From assembly GCF_047238265.1 (NCBI RefSeq), contig NZ_JBDFMM010000001.1, positions 5,642,001 to 5,706,000 on the forward strand: 64,000 nucleotides of DNA, read 5' to 3'. Made by a program: the position numbers and the translations under genes. Position 1 is the stretch's first letter, and each line of letters begins with the position of its first letter. Below are positions 51,861-60,277 of the stretch, piece after piece. This DNA comes from Paenibacillus_F sp047238265 (GTDB lineage: Bacteria > Bacillota > Bacilli > Paenibacillales > NBRC-103111). Under the pieces are notes generated by a model that ran no database searches, had not been told where the DNA came from, and saw nothing but the letters and a program-made list of their open reading frames with translations.

Positions 51861-53632
51861 TGTCCGACCTCAGGCATCCGGTCCAAACCCATATTCATGA
51901 AATGAAACAACGATTGGTTCATCATGGAAAGCTCCGCCGGGCTTAAAGGATGGTTCCCCAGCAGCAGGGCTTGGGTATAAAGCAGTTCGATACAAGCTTT
52001 CTGGGCTTCCAAGTCGCTAGACTCCATGGCCTTCCGGACGATGGGATTGTTGTAGTTATAACAAAGCCGCGCAAAGGGTTGATCATACAGCTCGTTTTTG
52101 ACAACGCGCACGGCTTCGGCGAATAGAGGGTTCGCTTCCTTCTCGCTCTCTTCCGCCAGCTTAAAGAAATTGACTTCCTGATTCGTATTGTAGAGAACCG
52201 GAATATCGGCAGGCTCAAACCATCTGACTACGGAACGGCACTGGAAATTCCGGAGTATTTCATTGGAATAATCAAGAAAAGGCCGGGTTTCTTGTTTCTC
52301 CATGACGCTCAGCTCTTTAAACCGGTTTGCGAATTCCAAAATATCCAGAACATCCACGGAAATATCGTCCACAACGCTGCGCAGATTCAGTACGAGATCC
52401 AAGTCATGAACAAACCCGCCATTGATAACCATCAAGTCCTGCGCCTTAGCCACCCGCGCTACCTGCCGGAATTCATCCAGAGTGGGCGCCACTAACAGAT
52501 GGGTATGTCTTTCAAGAATTTCCGCCATTTTAAGATCGCCGAACGAAGTTTCAAAACTCAAGTGCCGGATAAAAAGCTCGTAAAGCTCTTCATCTTCAAC
52601 AGCCATCGTTTTGATAGAAGCATAGTGTACCAGTACGATGCGTTTAAACAGCTCTTGATTCTCCTGGGATAATTCGATCAAGTAGTTCTTGATGCACTCT
52701 CCAAGTTCATCTCTTACGCTAAAAAACAGCTCGGTTTCCTGGAAAGACTCCCGTGAAGCCGTGGGCCGTAAATTTTCCGTGTTAATAATCCCGTTCACAA
52801 AAAAAGCCCAAGGCGGCAAAACATTGCTCATTTTATCGGACAAAAGCATGCCTTTCAAATAAACACGATGTTTTTTCTCATCCTGCAGGCTTACCGCATA
52901 AGGCAGGATCGAAGCGATCCCCTTGACACCCCCGATGACTGAACGGAGCGAAATTACATCCATGGGTCTGGAATAGGCCGTTTCCTCTACAAAATCCATT
53001 GCTTCTTGTTTGTCCATATCCCACGGCGGGCTGGACGTGTTGATGCTCACTTCGTAGCTGTCTTCGGACAATATAATCGGTGTCGGCAGAAATTCTCCGT
53101 ATTTCTCCAATAACTCTCTCAACCGGTAAAACTCGAAATACTCTTCGTAATCCGTTTTCGCTTTCAAATATACCGTAGTCCCTACGGGAACTTGGCGCTC
53201 TAATTTTTTGATCGAATAGGTGCCGTCCGGCTTGCCCCGCCATTCCAAAGAGTCCCCCTCGCCATTTGACGAACGGGTAATCAGTACGATCTCTTCGCTG
53301 ACTACAAAACAGGACAGAAGACCGACGCCGAATTGTCCGATATAGTCGTCTGCAAGATCCTGATCCACCCGTTTGGTGGAGCTCCCGATCTTAGCGAGAA
53401 ATTGCTCGATCTCCTTTTCCGTTAAGCCGCAGCCATTGTCGGAGAAAGAAATCGTATTTGAAGAAAATACCTCTACTTTTACTTCTCCTTTAAACTCCTG
53501 TCCGAGTCGTTTTCTTGCCGTCACGGCGTCTACGCCGTTCTGAAGCAATTCCCTGATAAAGACCCCCGGATCGGAGTAAAGGTGATTCGACAGCAAGTCA
53601 ATGACACCTTGTAAATTAACCTGAAAATTCAT
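51857..53632 (-). CDS. HSP90 family protein (divergent HtpG-like ATPase)
   Basis: A 591-residue chaperone-type ATPase, distinct from ordinary HtpG (about 624). The Bergerat fold is clear: FIRELLQNGVDAV with the catalytic Glu, FSDNGCGLTEKEIEQFLAKI, YIGQFGVGLLSCFVVS and VPVGTTVYLKA. The middle domain keeps VKGIASILPYAV and the PTASRESFQET segment with the gamma-phosphate Arg. The helix-1 motif is ELLQNGVDA instead of ELISNASDA, a mark of a separate bacterial HSP90 branch. No membrane segments or MEEVD tail are present. The upstream 309-base gap is AT-rich, and a TTGGT/ACCAA inverted repeat flanks a TATACT. The downstream helical protein overlaps by four bases. Confidence 0.9.
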   Translation of the reverse strand: MNFQVNLQGVIDLLSNHLYSDPGVFIRELLQNGVDAVTARKRLGQEFKGEVKVEVFSSNTISFSDNGCGLTEKEIEQFLAKIGSSTKRVDQDLADDYIGQFGVGLLSCFVVSEEIVLITRSSNGEGDSLEWRGKPDGTYSIKKLERQVPVGTTVYLKAKTDYEEYFEFYRLRELLEKYGEFLPTPIILSEDSYEVSINTSSPPWDMDKQEAMDFVEETAYSRPMDVISLRSVIGGVKGIASILPYAVSLQDEKKHRVYLKGMLLSDKMSNVLPPWAFFVNGIINTENLRPTASRESFQETELFFSVRDELGECIKNYLIELSQENQELFKRIVLVHYASIKTMAVEDEELYELFIRHLSFETSFGDLKMAEILERHTHLLVAPTLDEFRQVARVAKAQDLMVINGGFVHDLDLVLNLRSVVDDISVDVLDILEFANRFKELSVMEKQETRPFLDYSNEILRNFQCRSVVRWFEPADIPVLYNTNQEVNFFKLAEESEKEANPLFAEAVRVVKNELYDQPFARLCYNYNNPIVRKAMESSDLEAQKACIELLYTQALLLGNHPLSPAELSMMNQSLFHFMNMGLDRMPEVGQ

Positions 53633-53872
53633 CGTTTCATCGTCCCTTTAAAATTTTTATAGTCACAAATTGGTTAAAATTAGTATACCAAATTGTAAAA
53701 TTAGGCGTGTAGATAAAAATTAGCTGTATTTAGAGTTTATTTTAAATTCAATTACCCTTATTTATTTGAATTAAATAAAATAAACTTTCGCTGCATACCG
53801 ATCCCATGTGTTCCGCAGGAGTAACTCTTCGCGGGACGACCCTAAATCAACCCGGCTTACTCCGGCAAAAAG

Positions 53873-53940
53873 AAAGCACCCCTTACCCGATCACGACCGT
53901 TCCCTCTCCGGGACAACCGTGAACATGTAAGGGGTGCTTT
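53873..53940. terminator. Long-stem terminator after the REC-kinase gene
   Basis: AAAGCACCCCTTAC (53873-53886) pairs with GTAAGGGGTGCTTT (53927-53940) around a 40-base loop with inner pairing possible. The REC-kinase stop codon lies two bases beyond the stem; T runs are present on both strands. The remaining gap to 53632 is AT-rich intergenic DNA. Confidence 0.7.
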
Positions 53941-53941
53941 T

Positions 53942-55156
53942 TCAACGGGATGGATTGCTTAGCGTGTCCGCAGGGATGCCGGCCTGGATGGTGAATACGA
54001 AGACCGCTCCTTTTGCCACGTTCGACCGGGCATAGATGGTTCCGCCCATCAAATTGACCAGTGTTTTGCAGATCGACAAGCCGAGGCCCGTGCCGCCGAA
54101 TTTCCGGCTGATGGTGGCGTCAATCTGCGTAAAGGGCTGGAACAAGTGATTCATTTTATCTGCGGGAATGCCTATTCCGGTATCCTCCACGATAAACTCA
54201 AGGGTGATCAGATTATCATCGACCCTTTTTTGACTCACCATTACCTTAACACTGCCGGTCTCCGTAAACTTGACCGCATTTCCGATCAGATTGTTCAGCA
54301 CTTGTCTCAGCCGGTTGGAATCACCGATAAGGATCTTGGGAATTCCCGGCTCTATGTGCGCCTCCAGACGGAGGTTGCGCTCGCGGGCAAGAGCACGGAA
54401 CAGGTCCATCGTTTCTTTCAGGCAGATCGTCAGATCGAACGGCTCATAGTCCAGCTCCATCTTGCCCGATTCGATCTTGGTGAAATCGAGGATATGGTTG
54501 ATGACGGATAACAGAGCGTGCCCGCTCGTATGGATTATCTCGGCCATTTCCGCATCGTCCTGCTTTAAATCCGATGCCCTTAATATATCCGATAAGGCAA
54601 GGATGCCGTTCAGCGGGGTGCGGATTTCGTGGCTCATCATGGCCAGAAAACCGGATTTGATCCTCGAGGCGACCTCGGCCGTTTCCTTAAGCTGGGTCAG
54701 CACGCGGTTGGCTTCTTCCAGCTCCAGGGTTTGCCGCTGAAGCTCGTTTGTTTTGATCTGAAGCTCTTTGCGCGCTTTGTACAAACGTACAAAACCTTCG
54801 ATCTTGCTTCTTAACACGTCGGAATGGAAAGGCTTCGTCAAATAATCGATTCCGCCCGCCGTATAAGCTTTCATATAATCTTCGACTTCCGGGGTAAGAG
54901 CAGTCAGGAAAATAATCGGAATATCCTCCGACTTTTTGCGTCTCTTGATACGTTCCGCCGTTTCGAACCCGTTCATGTCCGGCATCAGGACGTCCATAAT
55001 GATGAGGGCATATTCGCTTTCCAGCAGAAACTTCAAAGCCTCCATCCCGGAGGATGCCCGGATTAACTGATAAGGCGTATCAACCAGCAGCGCTTGTATG
55101 GTGAGAAAATCTTCCGGCCGGTCATCGACCAATAAAATGCGAATCGGATACTCCAT
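53942..55156 (-). CDS. Hybrid response regulator-histidine kinase (REC-HisKA-HATPase)
   Basis: A soluble 404-residue signalling protein. The N-terminal receiver has the acidic pair in LLVDDRPED, the phospho-acceptor Asp in LIIMDVLMPDMNG and the Lys in DYLTKPF. After a coiled linker come the kinase H-box MSHEIRTPLNGIL, N-box NRLRQVLNNLIGNAVKF, G1 VEDTGIGIP and G2 FGGTGLGLSI. There is no membrane segment or DNA-binding output. Together with the large hybrid kinase encoded 42 bases upstream it forms a two-gene phosphorelay. GGGGGA before ATG 55156 sets the start (frame open to 55174). Confidence 0.92.
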   Translation of the reverse strand: MEYPIRILLVDDRPEDFLTIQALLVDTPYQLIRASSGMEALKFLLESEYALIIMDVLMPDMNGFETAERIKRRKKSEDIPIIFLTALTPEVEDYMKAYTAGGIDYLTKPFHSDVLRSKIEGFVRLYKARKELQIKTNELQRQTLELEEANRVLTQLKETAEVASRIKSGFLAMMSHEIRTPLNGILALSDILRASDLKQDDAEMAEIIHTSGHALLSVINHILDFTKIESGKMELDYEPFDLTICLKETMDLFRALARERNLRLEAHIEPGIPKILIGDSNRLRQVLNNLIGNAVKFTETGSVKVMVSQKRVDDNLITLEFIVEDTGIGIPADKMNHLFQPFTQIDATISRKFGGTGLGLSICKTLVNLMGGTIYARSNVAKGAVFVFTIQAGIPADTLSNPSR

Positions 55157-55198
55157 TCTAATCCCCCGTAACAAGCTCGCACGGATCCGGTAAGTGAT

Positions 55199-58100
55199 CT
55201 AGGTGATCAACCAGGTCTTGAGCATACTGACTAACTGTGTGGTATTTATCGGTTTCGAGATATAATCGGAGGCGCCCGCCTGCAGGCATTTGACCCGGTC
55301 CTCGTCCATAGCCCTTGCGGTCAGCGCGATGATAACGAGCTTCTCGAACTCCGGCATTTTGCGAATCTCTCTCATGGTCTCGTAACCGTCCATCTCAGGC
55401 ATCATGATATCCATGAAAACCAGATCGACTTCGGGATGATCCCCGAGAATGCTCAAAGCCTCTTTGCCGTTCTGGGCAAACTTTATATTCATGTTATACC
55501 CTTCTAGCACACTGGACAAAGCAAAAATATTTCGCATATCGTCATCAACCAGCAAAATGTTCTTGTCCTGGAACGCCGCCTCCGGGTTATGAAGCTTCTC
55601 AATAAGCTGCTGCTTGTCCGCAGGCAGATCGGCATGTTTACGGTGGAGGTACAGAGCCGTTTCATCATACAGCCTTTCCATGGACCTTACGTTCTTGATT
55701 ACAATGCTTTCCGCGTAATGGTGGAGGCGCTGTTCGTCCTGCTTGCTCAATTCCTTACCCGTATAAATGATAACCGGCAGCGTCTGAAGCTTACGGTTAG
55801 TCTTGACTTGTTCAAGCAGATCGAAGCCGGAAATATCGGACAGGCCCAGATCGAGCACCATGCAGTCAAAATGATGGGAGGCCAGCTGCTCTAGCGCCTC
55901 CCGGCCCGTTGCGACCGCGACGACATTCACGTCCGGATGAGCGATAAAAGCGACCAAGCTGCTGCGCAGAACCGGATTGTCTTCTACAATGAGCAGACTC
56001 TTGGTACGCCTGCGGATATAGGATTCGATCTGCAGGAAGGCTGCCTCCAGCTCGTGGACATCGTTCGGCTTCTTCCAGAAGGCGAGCGCCCCCATGGCCA
56101 GTCCCTGCTGATTCTCTTCGGCCGTCGAAATGACATGAATCGGAATATGTCTGAGCTCCGGGCGTCCTTTCAAGCGGCTGATAATGGACCAGCCGTCCAG
56201 CACGGGAAGCTGGATGTCGAGCAGAATCGCATCCGGCTTGTACGCGTGAGCCAAGGCCAGCCCCTGGTCTCCCTGGGAAGCGACGATGGCCTTGAAGTTT
56301 CGCTGCCGCGCCAGGTTCAACAACGTGGACGCAAATTCCGCGTCCTCCTCGATAATCAGCAGCAGCGTATCGCCCGGCTGCAAGTTGTCGCGGTCGTCTT
56401 CCAGCTCCGCGAGCTGGAGCAGCTTCGGATTCGAGATGGAGATATCCGGGACGAAGGACTCCTGGAAGCTGCTTCTCCCGCGCTTAGCCTGCTCGGACGC
56501 GGCGGACGTAGTGTCGGCCGCCGCCGCGGCCTGGGAACCGGCCGTCTCCGGCTGAGAAGCCGGCAGATGAAGGGAGAAGGTACTCCCTTCCCCTTCCTCC
56601 GAGCGGACCTCGATCCGGCCGCCCAGCAGCCCTGCCAGCTCCCGGCAGATCGTCAGGCCGAGACCCGTGCCGCCGTATTTGCGGCTGGTCGTGCCGTCCG
56701 CCTGCTGGAACGCCTCGAAGATGCTTTCCAGCTTCGAGGCGGGAATGCCGATTCCCGTATCGGTGACGGAGAAGACGACTTCCTCGGCGGCGGATCCGTC
56801 CGCGCCGCCGGATGGAGCGGTGGCCGTTTGAATGGAAAGCGTGACGGCCCCTTTTTCCGTAAATTTCAGCGCATTGGACAGCAGGTTGTTCAAGATTTGC
56901 TGCAGTCTGTGGCCGTCCGTCAGGATGCTTTCGGGAAGCCGTCTGTCGCTGTGTATGTCGAAATGGATATTTTTCTCCCGTGCCTGCTGTTCGAAATGTC
57001 GGTATAAATGGCTGCTGACATCTTTCAGGTAGGTCGGTTCGACGACCGCCGTCATTTTGCCCACTTCAAGCTTCGCCAGATCCAGAATCTCGTCAATCAG
57101 CGTAAGCAAGTCCTTCCCTGCCGAGAAAATGGTATGAATGTATTCAAGCTGCCTGGAGTGGAGATTTCCTTCCTTGTTTTCCGCTAGGATTTGAGAGAGA
57201 ATCAGCAGACTGTTAAGAGGTGTCCGCAGTTCGTGCGAAACGTTCGCAAGGAATTCCGATTTATACTGAGCCGCCATGAAAATTTCATCGGCCTGCTCTT
57301 TGATTTCGACTTTCTGCCGTTCGGTCAGCTCGACCTGCTGCTTCAGATTCTCATTGGAGGCAAGCAGCTCTTCCGCCTGTTCTTTAAGCTCGTCGGCCTG
57401 CTCGGCGATCTCGGTCTTCTGCAGTTCGGTCAGTTCCATCTGCTCCTGGAGCTGTTTGTTGGACTCAAACAATTCCTCTGCCTGTGTTCTCAGTTCATCC
57501 GCCTGCTGACGGATTTCCTCTTTCTGAAGCTCCGTAAGTTTCATCTCTTCCTGGAGCCGCTCGTTGGACGTGTGCAGGTTGTCCGCCTGCATTTGGAGTT
57601 CTTCGGTCTGCGCCTGCAGCTCTTCCGTCTGGCTTTCGAGCTCCTCCGCCTGCATCTGCAATTCTTCGGTCTGTGCCTGCAGTTCTTCCGTCTGGGCTTG
57701 AAGTTCCTCGGTTTGAGCCTCCAGCTCTTCCTTCTGCAGCTGGGTTTCTTTCAGAAGCTCGCCGATCCGTACCACATCCGCCAGCGTATTAAGCAGAATC
57801 CCCATGTTCGCGCCGGTCTGATCGATCAACTGGCGTTCCTTGGACGTAAAATCGCGCAGAGAAGCCAGTTCGATAACGGCAACGACTTCATCTTCATAGC
57901 AGACGGGAACGATTATTAACGCCGCAGGCTTCGTATCGCCCAGCGCCGAATGAATTTTTACATAACCGTCCGGAAGGTCCTGCAGTACAATCGTCTGTTT
58001 ATCCAAGGCGCACTGGCCGACAAGGCCGCTGCCCAAAGCGATCGGCTGCCGCCTCTCCGCCGCCGTATCATCGTAAGCGTAGCCGGCCGCGAAATGCAGC

Positions 58101-58612
58101 AGGCCGTCTTTTTGTACATAGAGCGCCCCGTAGGCCGCTTGTACGCACGAAGCCAGCTTGCCGATGAATATCCGCGAAGCCGTATCGATTTGAACGGACC
58201 CTTGCAGCAGGATCGCCATCTCCGTGACATGGACGTTGATCCACGCCTGCTCCTCCGCTTCGAGGCGCAGGATGCGCTCTTCTTCGGTTTTGTTGTACAA
58301 ATCCACCGCGAGAGAGCGGAAAGACTGCGCCAGTTGTCCGAACTCGTCCCCCGCTTCGGCGGAACGGTCCGAAGGATCTACCGTACCCTGAGCCATGTCC
58401 CCGACGATCTGCGAGACCCGGTGCATGCCTTTGTCGATTCCCCGGTGAACGCCTACAATTAGATAAATGCCCGCAGTCAGGCCGAATACTCCTAAAATCA
58501 AAGCAAGAGTCAAAAACACTCCGTCTAAAAATACGCAGGCCATCGCGGTTAAGCCGCCTATAACAAGGATCGAAACGGCGGTTCCCAGCCACACCTTCAG
58601 TTTAATGTTCAT
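55199..58612 (-). CDS. Large hybrid sensor histidine kinase: HAMP, GAF, coiled coil, HisKA, HATPase, three REC domains
   Basis: An 1137-residue membrane-bound kinase. Two close N-terminal helices (WLGTAVSILVIGGLTAMACV; FLTLALILGVFGLTAGIYLI) leave almost no extracellular sensor. A HAMP-like segment, a GAF domain (RIFIGKLASCVQAAYGALYV onward) and a long coiled coil follow. The coiled coil has heptads of EELQAQT type and then three 35-residue repeats of LTELQKEEIRQQADEL type. The kinase has NVSHELRTPLNSLL, LLSNALKFTEKG, DTGIGIP and GTGLGLTI. Three receivers end the protein, with Asp in ILLDIQLPVLDG, MVLDLGLSDISG and VFMDIMMPEMDG. GGTGGAAAGG sets ATG 58612. Confidence 0.93.
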   Translation of the reverse strand: MNIKLKVWLGTAVSILVIGGLTAMACVFLDGVFLTLALILGVFGLTAGIYLIVGVHRGIDKGMHRVSQIVGDMAQGTVDPSDRSAEAGDEFGQLAQSFRSLAVDLYNKTEEERILRLEAEEQAWINVHVTEMAILLQGSVQIDTASRIFIGKLASCVQAAYGALYVQKDGLLHFAAGYAYDDTAAERRQPIALGSGLVGQCALDKQTIVLQDLPDGYVKIHSALGDTKPAALIIVPVCYEDEVVAVIELASLRDFTSKERQLIDQTGANMGILLNTLADVVRIGELLKETQLQKEELEAQTEELQAQTEELQAQTEELQMQAEELESQTEELQAQTEELQMQADNLHTSNERLQEEMKLTELQKEEIRQQADELRTQAEELFESNKQLQEQMELTELQKTEIAEQADELKEQAEELLASNENLKQQVELTERQKVEIKEQADEIFMAAQYKSEFLANVSHELRTPLNSLLILSQILAENKEGNLHSRQLEYIHTIFSAGKDLLTLIDEILDLAKLEVGKMTAVVEPTYLKDVSSHLYRHFEQQAREKNIHFDIHSDRRLPESILTDGHRLQQILNNLLSNALKFTEKGAVTLSIQTATAPSGGADGSAAEEVVFSVTDTGIGIPASKLESIFEAFQQADGTTSRKYGGTGLGLTICRELAGLLGGRIEVRSEEGEGSTFSLHLPASQPETAGSQAAAAADTTSAASEQAKRGRSSFQESFVPDISISNPKLLQLAELEDDRDNLQPGDTLLLIIEEDAEFASTLLNLARQRNFKAIVASQGDQGLALAHAYKPDAILLDIQLPVLDGWSIISRLKGRPELRHIPIHVISTAEENQQGLAMGALAFWKKPNDVHELEAAFLQIESYIRRRTKSLLIVEDNPVLRSSLVAFIAHPDVNVVAVATGREALEQLASHHFDCMVLDLGLSDISGFDLLEQVKTNRKLQTLPVIIYTGKELSKQDEQRLHHYAESIVIKNVRSMERLYDETALYLHRKHADLPADKQQLIEKLHNPEAAFQDKNILLVDDDMRNIFALSSVLEGYNMNIKFAQNGKEALSILGDHPEVDLVFMDIMMPEMDGYETMREIRKMPEFEKLVIIALTARAMDEDRVKCLQAGASDYISKPINTTQLVSMLKTWLIT

Positions 58613-58765
58613 GCCTTTCCACCCTGCCTTTCCCCAATAAAGCAATTATAACTTTCCGCGGGCGTCATGGGTAGTGCGGGATGGGGTGGAACGGGGCTGG
58701 AAAGCGCAGGGGAATACATCATGTACGGCGAGGAACCCAAAAAAGGATACCGGACGGGCCGGCAG

Positions 58766-59356
58766 TCAAGGATTGCCGCATGCGGTGCAGACTCCGATTA
58801 CCTTGCCCTTTATATCTTGCAAAGACAAGCTGCGAAAGGTGGAGGCTCCGCTTCTGGACCAATCATCGCCGATGATGAACACTTCGTCACCGCCCACCGT
58901 AATCTCGTTGACCTGCTTCTTAAAAATTTCATCGGTCAGATTTTGTTTGGCCGGCTCTTCCATGTCACTGGTTTGAAACGCTTTATCATCATGGCCCCGG
59001 ACATGAGCCGCCCCGTAAAATGCAGCAAGCTTGGCCCCGTTAATATATATTTGTCCGTTCTTTATCTTTATTTTCTCATTCGGAAGCGCGACCACCCTGG
59101 ATACGCTGCGATCTCCATAGTATACGATGTCCCCTCTTGCCACGGCCCGGTTTTTATAATAGGCGGTATCTACCGCCACATTCTTCTCCAGCTCATGCTG
59201 ACCGCGGTCCATCGCGTCACTCAGCGGGTTCACGATTGTGCCGCTTCCCTCAGATACTTCTGCAATGGACTCCTCCGTAACTTTGTCCTCTATCGTCTTT
59301 TCGGAACAAGCGGCAAGCGAACCCAGCAGAAGGCCTGCCAAAAGCCATTGTTTCAT
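58766..59356 (-). CDS. Lipoprotein with degenerate signal peptidase I (S26) fold
   Basis: A 196-residue lipoprotein: MKQWLLAGLLLGSLAACSEK has a lipobox LAAC with Cys 17. The rest follows the S26 peptidase layout: RGDIVYYGDRS, SRVVALPNEKIKIKNGQIYI with NGAKL, and VFIIGDDWSRSGASTF ending KGKVIG. In active type I signal peptidases the strand after RGDIV carries KRVIGLPG with the catalytic Lys; here it is SRVVALP, so the Lys is lost. The SMxPT-type Ser motif is not recognisable either (PLSDAMDRG). It is probably a non-catalytic, outward-facing protein on the membrane. GGAGGAGG lies upstream of ATG 59356. Not linked to a pilin or secretion operon. Confidence 0.8.
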   Translation of the reverse strand: MKQWLLAGLLLGSLAACSEKTIEDKVTEESIAEVSEGSGTIVNPLSDAMDRGQHELEKNVAVDTAYYKNRAVARGDIVYYGDRSVSRVVALPNEKIKIKNGQIYINGAKLAAFYGAAHVRGHDDKAFQTSDMEEPAKQNLTDEIFKKQVNEITVGGDEVFIIGDDWSRSGASTFRSLSLQDIKGKVIGVCTACGNP

Positions 59357-59402
59357 GGTTTATCCTCCTCCGCATGAAATTATCTATTGTTTATTCGCAC
59401 AT

Positions 59403-59461
59403 TTATCCCATATGTTTCTCCTCCTATGCAAAAAAGCGGTGAGCCGGCATAGATAAACAAT
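59403..59461 (-). promoter_or_regulatory. Leader of the S26-like lipoprotein with minimal ORFs and inverted repeat
   Basis: On the minus strand AGGAGGAG (59418-59425), six bases, then ATG-GGA-TAA (59403-59411), a two-codon frame; a three-codon frame ATG-TGC-GAA-TAA follows. ATAAACAAT (59453-59461) and ATTGTTTAT (59386-59394) form a spaced inverted repeat. The remaining DNA to 59689 holds the divergent sigma-factor promoter; TGAACC at 59631-59636 resembles an ECF -35 element. Confidence 0.35.
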
Positions 59462-59689
59462 CGTTCCTTGGCGTATCCCGGCATACACCGCAGCCGCCGC
59501 TTCTTTCCTTCCCTTGTTACCCCCTAACCTTTTCCGCCCCCGTTCGTCCTACTATCCGTGGAAGCAAATCGCCGCGAGGCGTATCCGCCTGACTTTTTTA
59601 CCCCTTTCGCAAAATTTTTTTGAAAAACAGTGAACCTTTTCGGTCCGGAGAGCCAATCTCTCATGTATACAAGTTCAGGGGGCCCTCGA

Positions 59690-60277
59690 ATGAATGATGA
59701 ACAGCTCGAACATTGGCTCGACCAGCTGGCGGCCGGGGATCAGGAAGCGATGGAAGAAATTTATCGCATGACCCGGCGCAAAGTTTACGGAACCGTCGCC
59801 GTGCTCGTTACCAATAAAGAAGACGTCAACGATATCGTGAGTGAAATTTATTACCAGCTGTGGCGCTCATTGCCCGGCTACGACCGCAGCCGTCCTTTCC
59901 ATTTCTGGCTGAACGGAATTGTCATCCGGCAGGTGAGCACTTGGCGCCGGCAGATCTGGAGGCGATTCCGTCTGACCGACAAAACTTCTCGTCTGAGCGA
60001 AGAGCCGCATGTGGAAACGCCGGATGAAGCTCTGGCCGGCAACGAACTCCGGCAGGATGTGCGGGATGCCATTAATCGGCTGCCCTATAAACTCAGGGTG
60101 GTCATTATATACCGCTACTTCTACGAGTATACGTACGACGAAATTGCCGAATTGCTGGCGATTCCGTCCGGCACGGTAAAATCCAGAGTTCATCTGGCTT
60201 TGAAGCAGCTGCGAACCAAATTCGACACTCAATTGGACGAGGAGGCTTATCCAAATGTCTATTCCGGAAAACATTAA
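59690..60277 (+). CDS. ECF-type sigma-70 family RNA polymerase sigma factor
   Basis: A 195-residue group 4 sigma factor. Region 2 includes EEIYRMTRRKVYGTVAVLVT and VNDIVSEIYYQLWRSLPGYD (core binding and -10 recognition). Region 4 includes AINRLPYKLRVVIIYRYFYE with YTYDEIAELLAIPSGTVKSR and VHLALKQLR (helix-turn-helix for the -35). AGGGGG supports ATG 59690 over an in-frame ATG at 59630. The next gene overlaps by 23 bases and encodes a DUF4179 membrane protein, the usual partner and probable anti-sigma factor. The triggering stress is unknown. Confidence 0.93.
   Translation: MNDEQLEHWLDQLAAGDQEAMEEIYRMTRRKVYGTVAVLVTNKEDVNDIVSEIYYQLWRSLPGYDRSRPFHFWLNGIVIRQVSTWRRQIWRRFRLTDKTSRLSEEPHVETPDEALAGNELRQDVRDAINRLPYKLRVVIIYRYFYEYTYDEIAELLAIPSGTVKSRVHLALKQLRTKFDTQLDEEAYPNVYSGKH

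Noticed and set aside
57590..57740. Tandem DNA repeats resembling a minisatellite
   Set aside because: They encode the heptad coiled coil of the hybrid kinase, so they are protein-level repeats rather than a separate DNA element.
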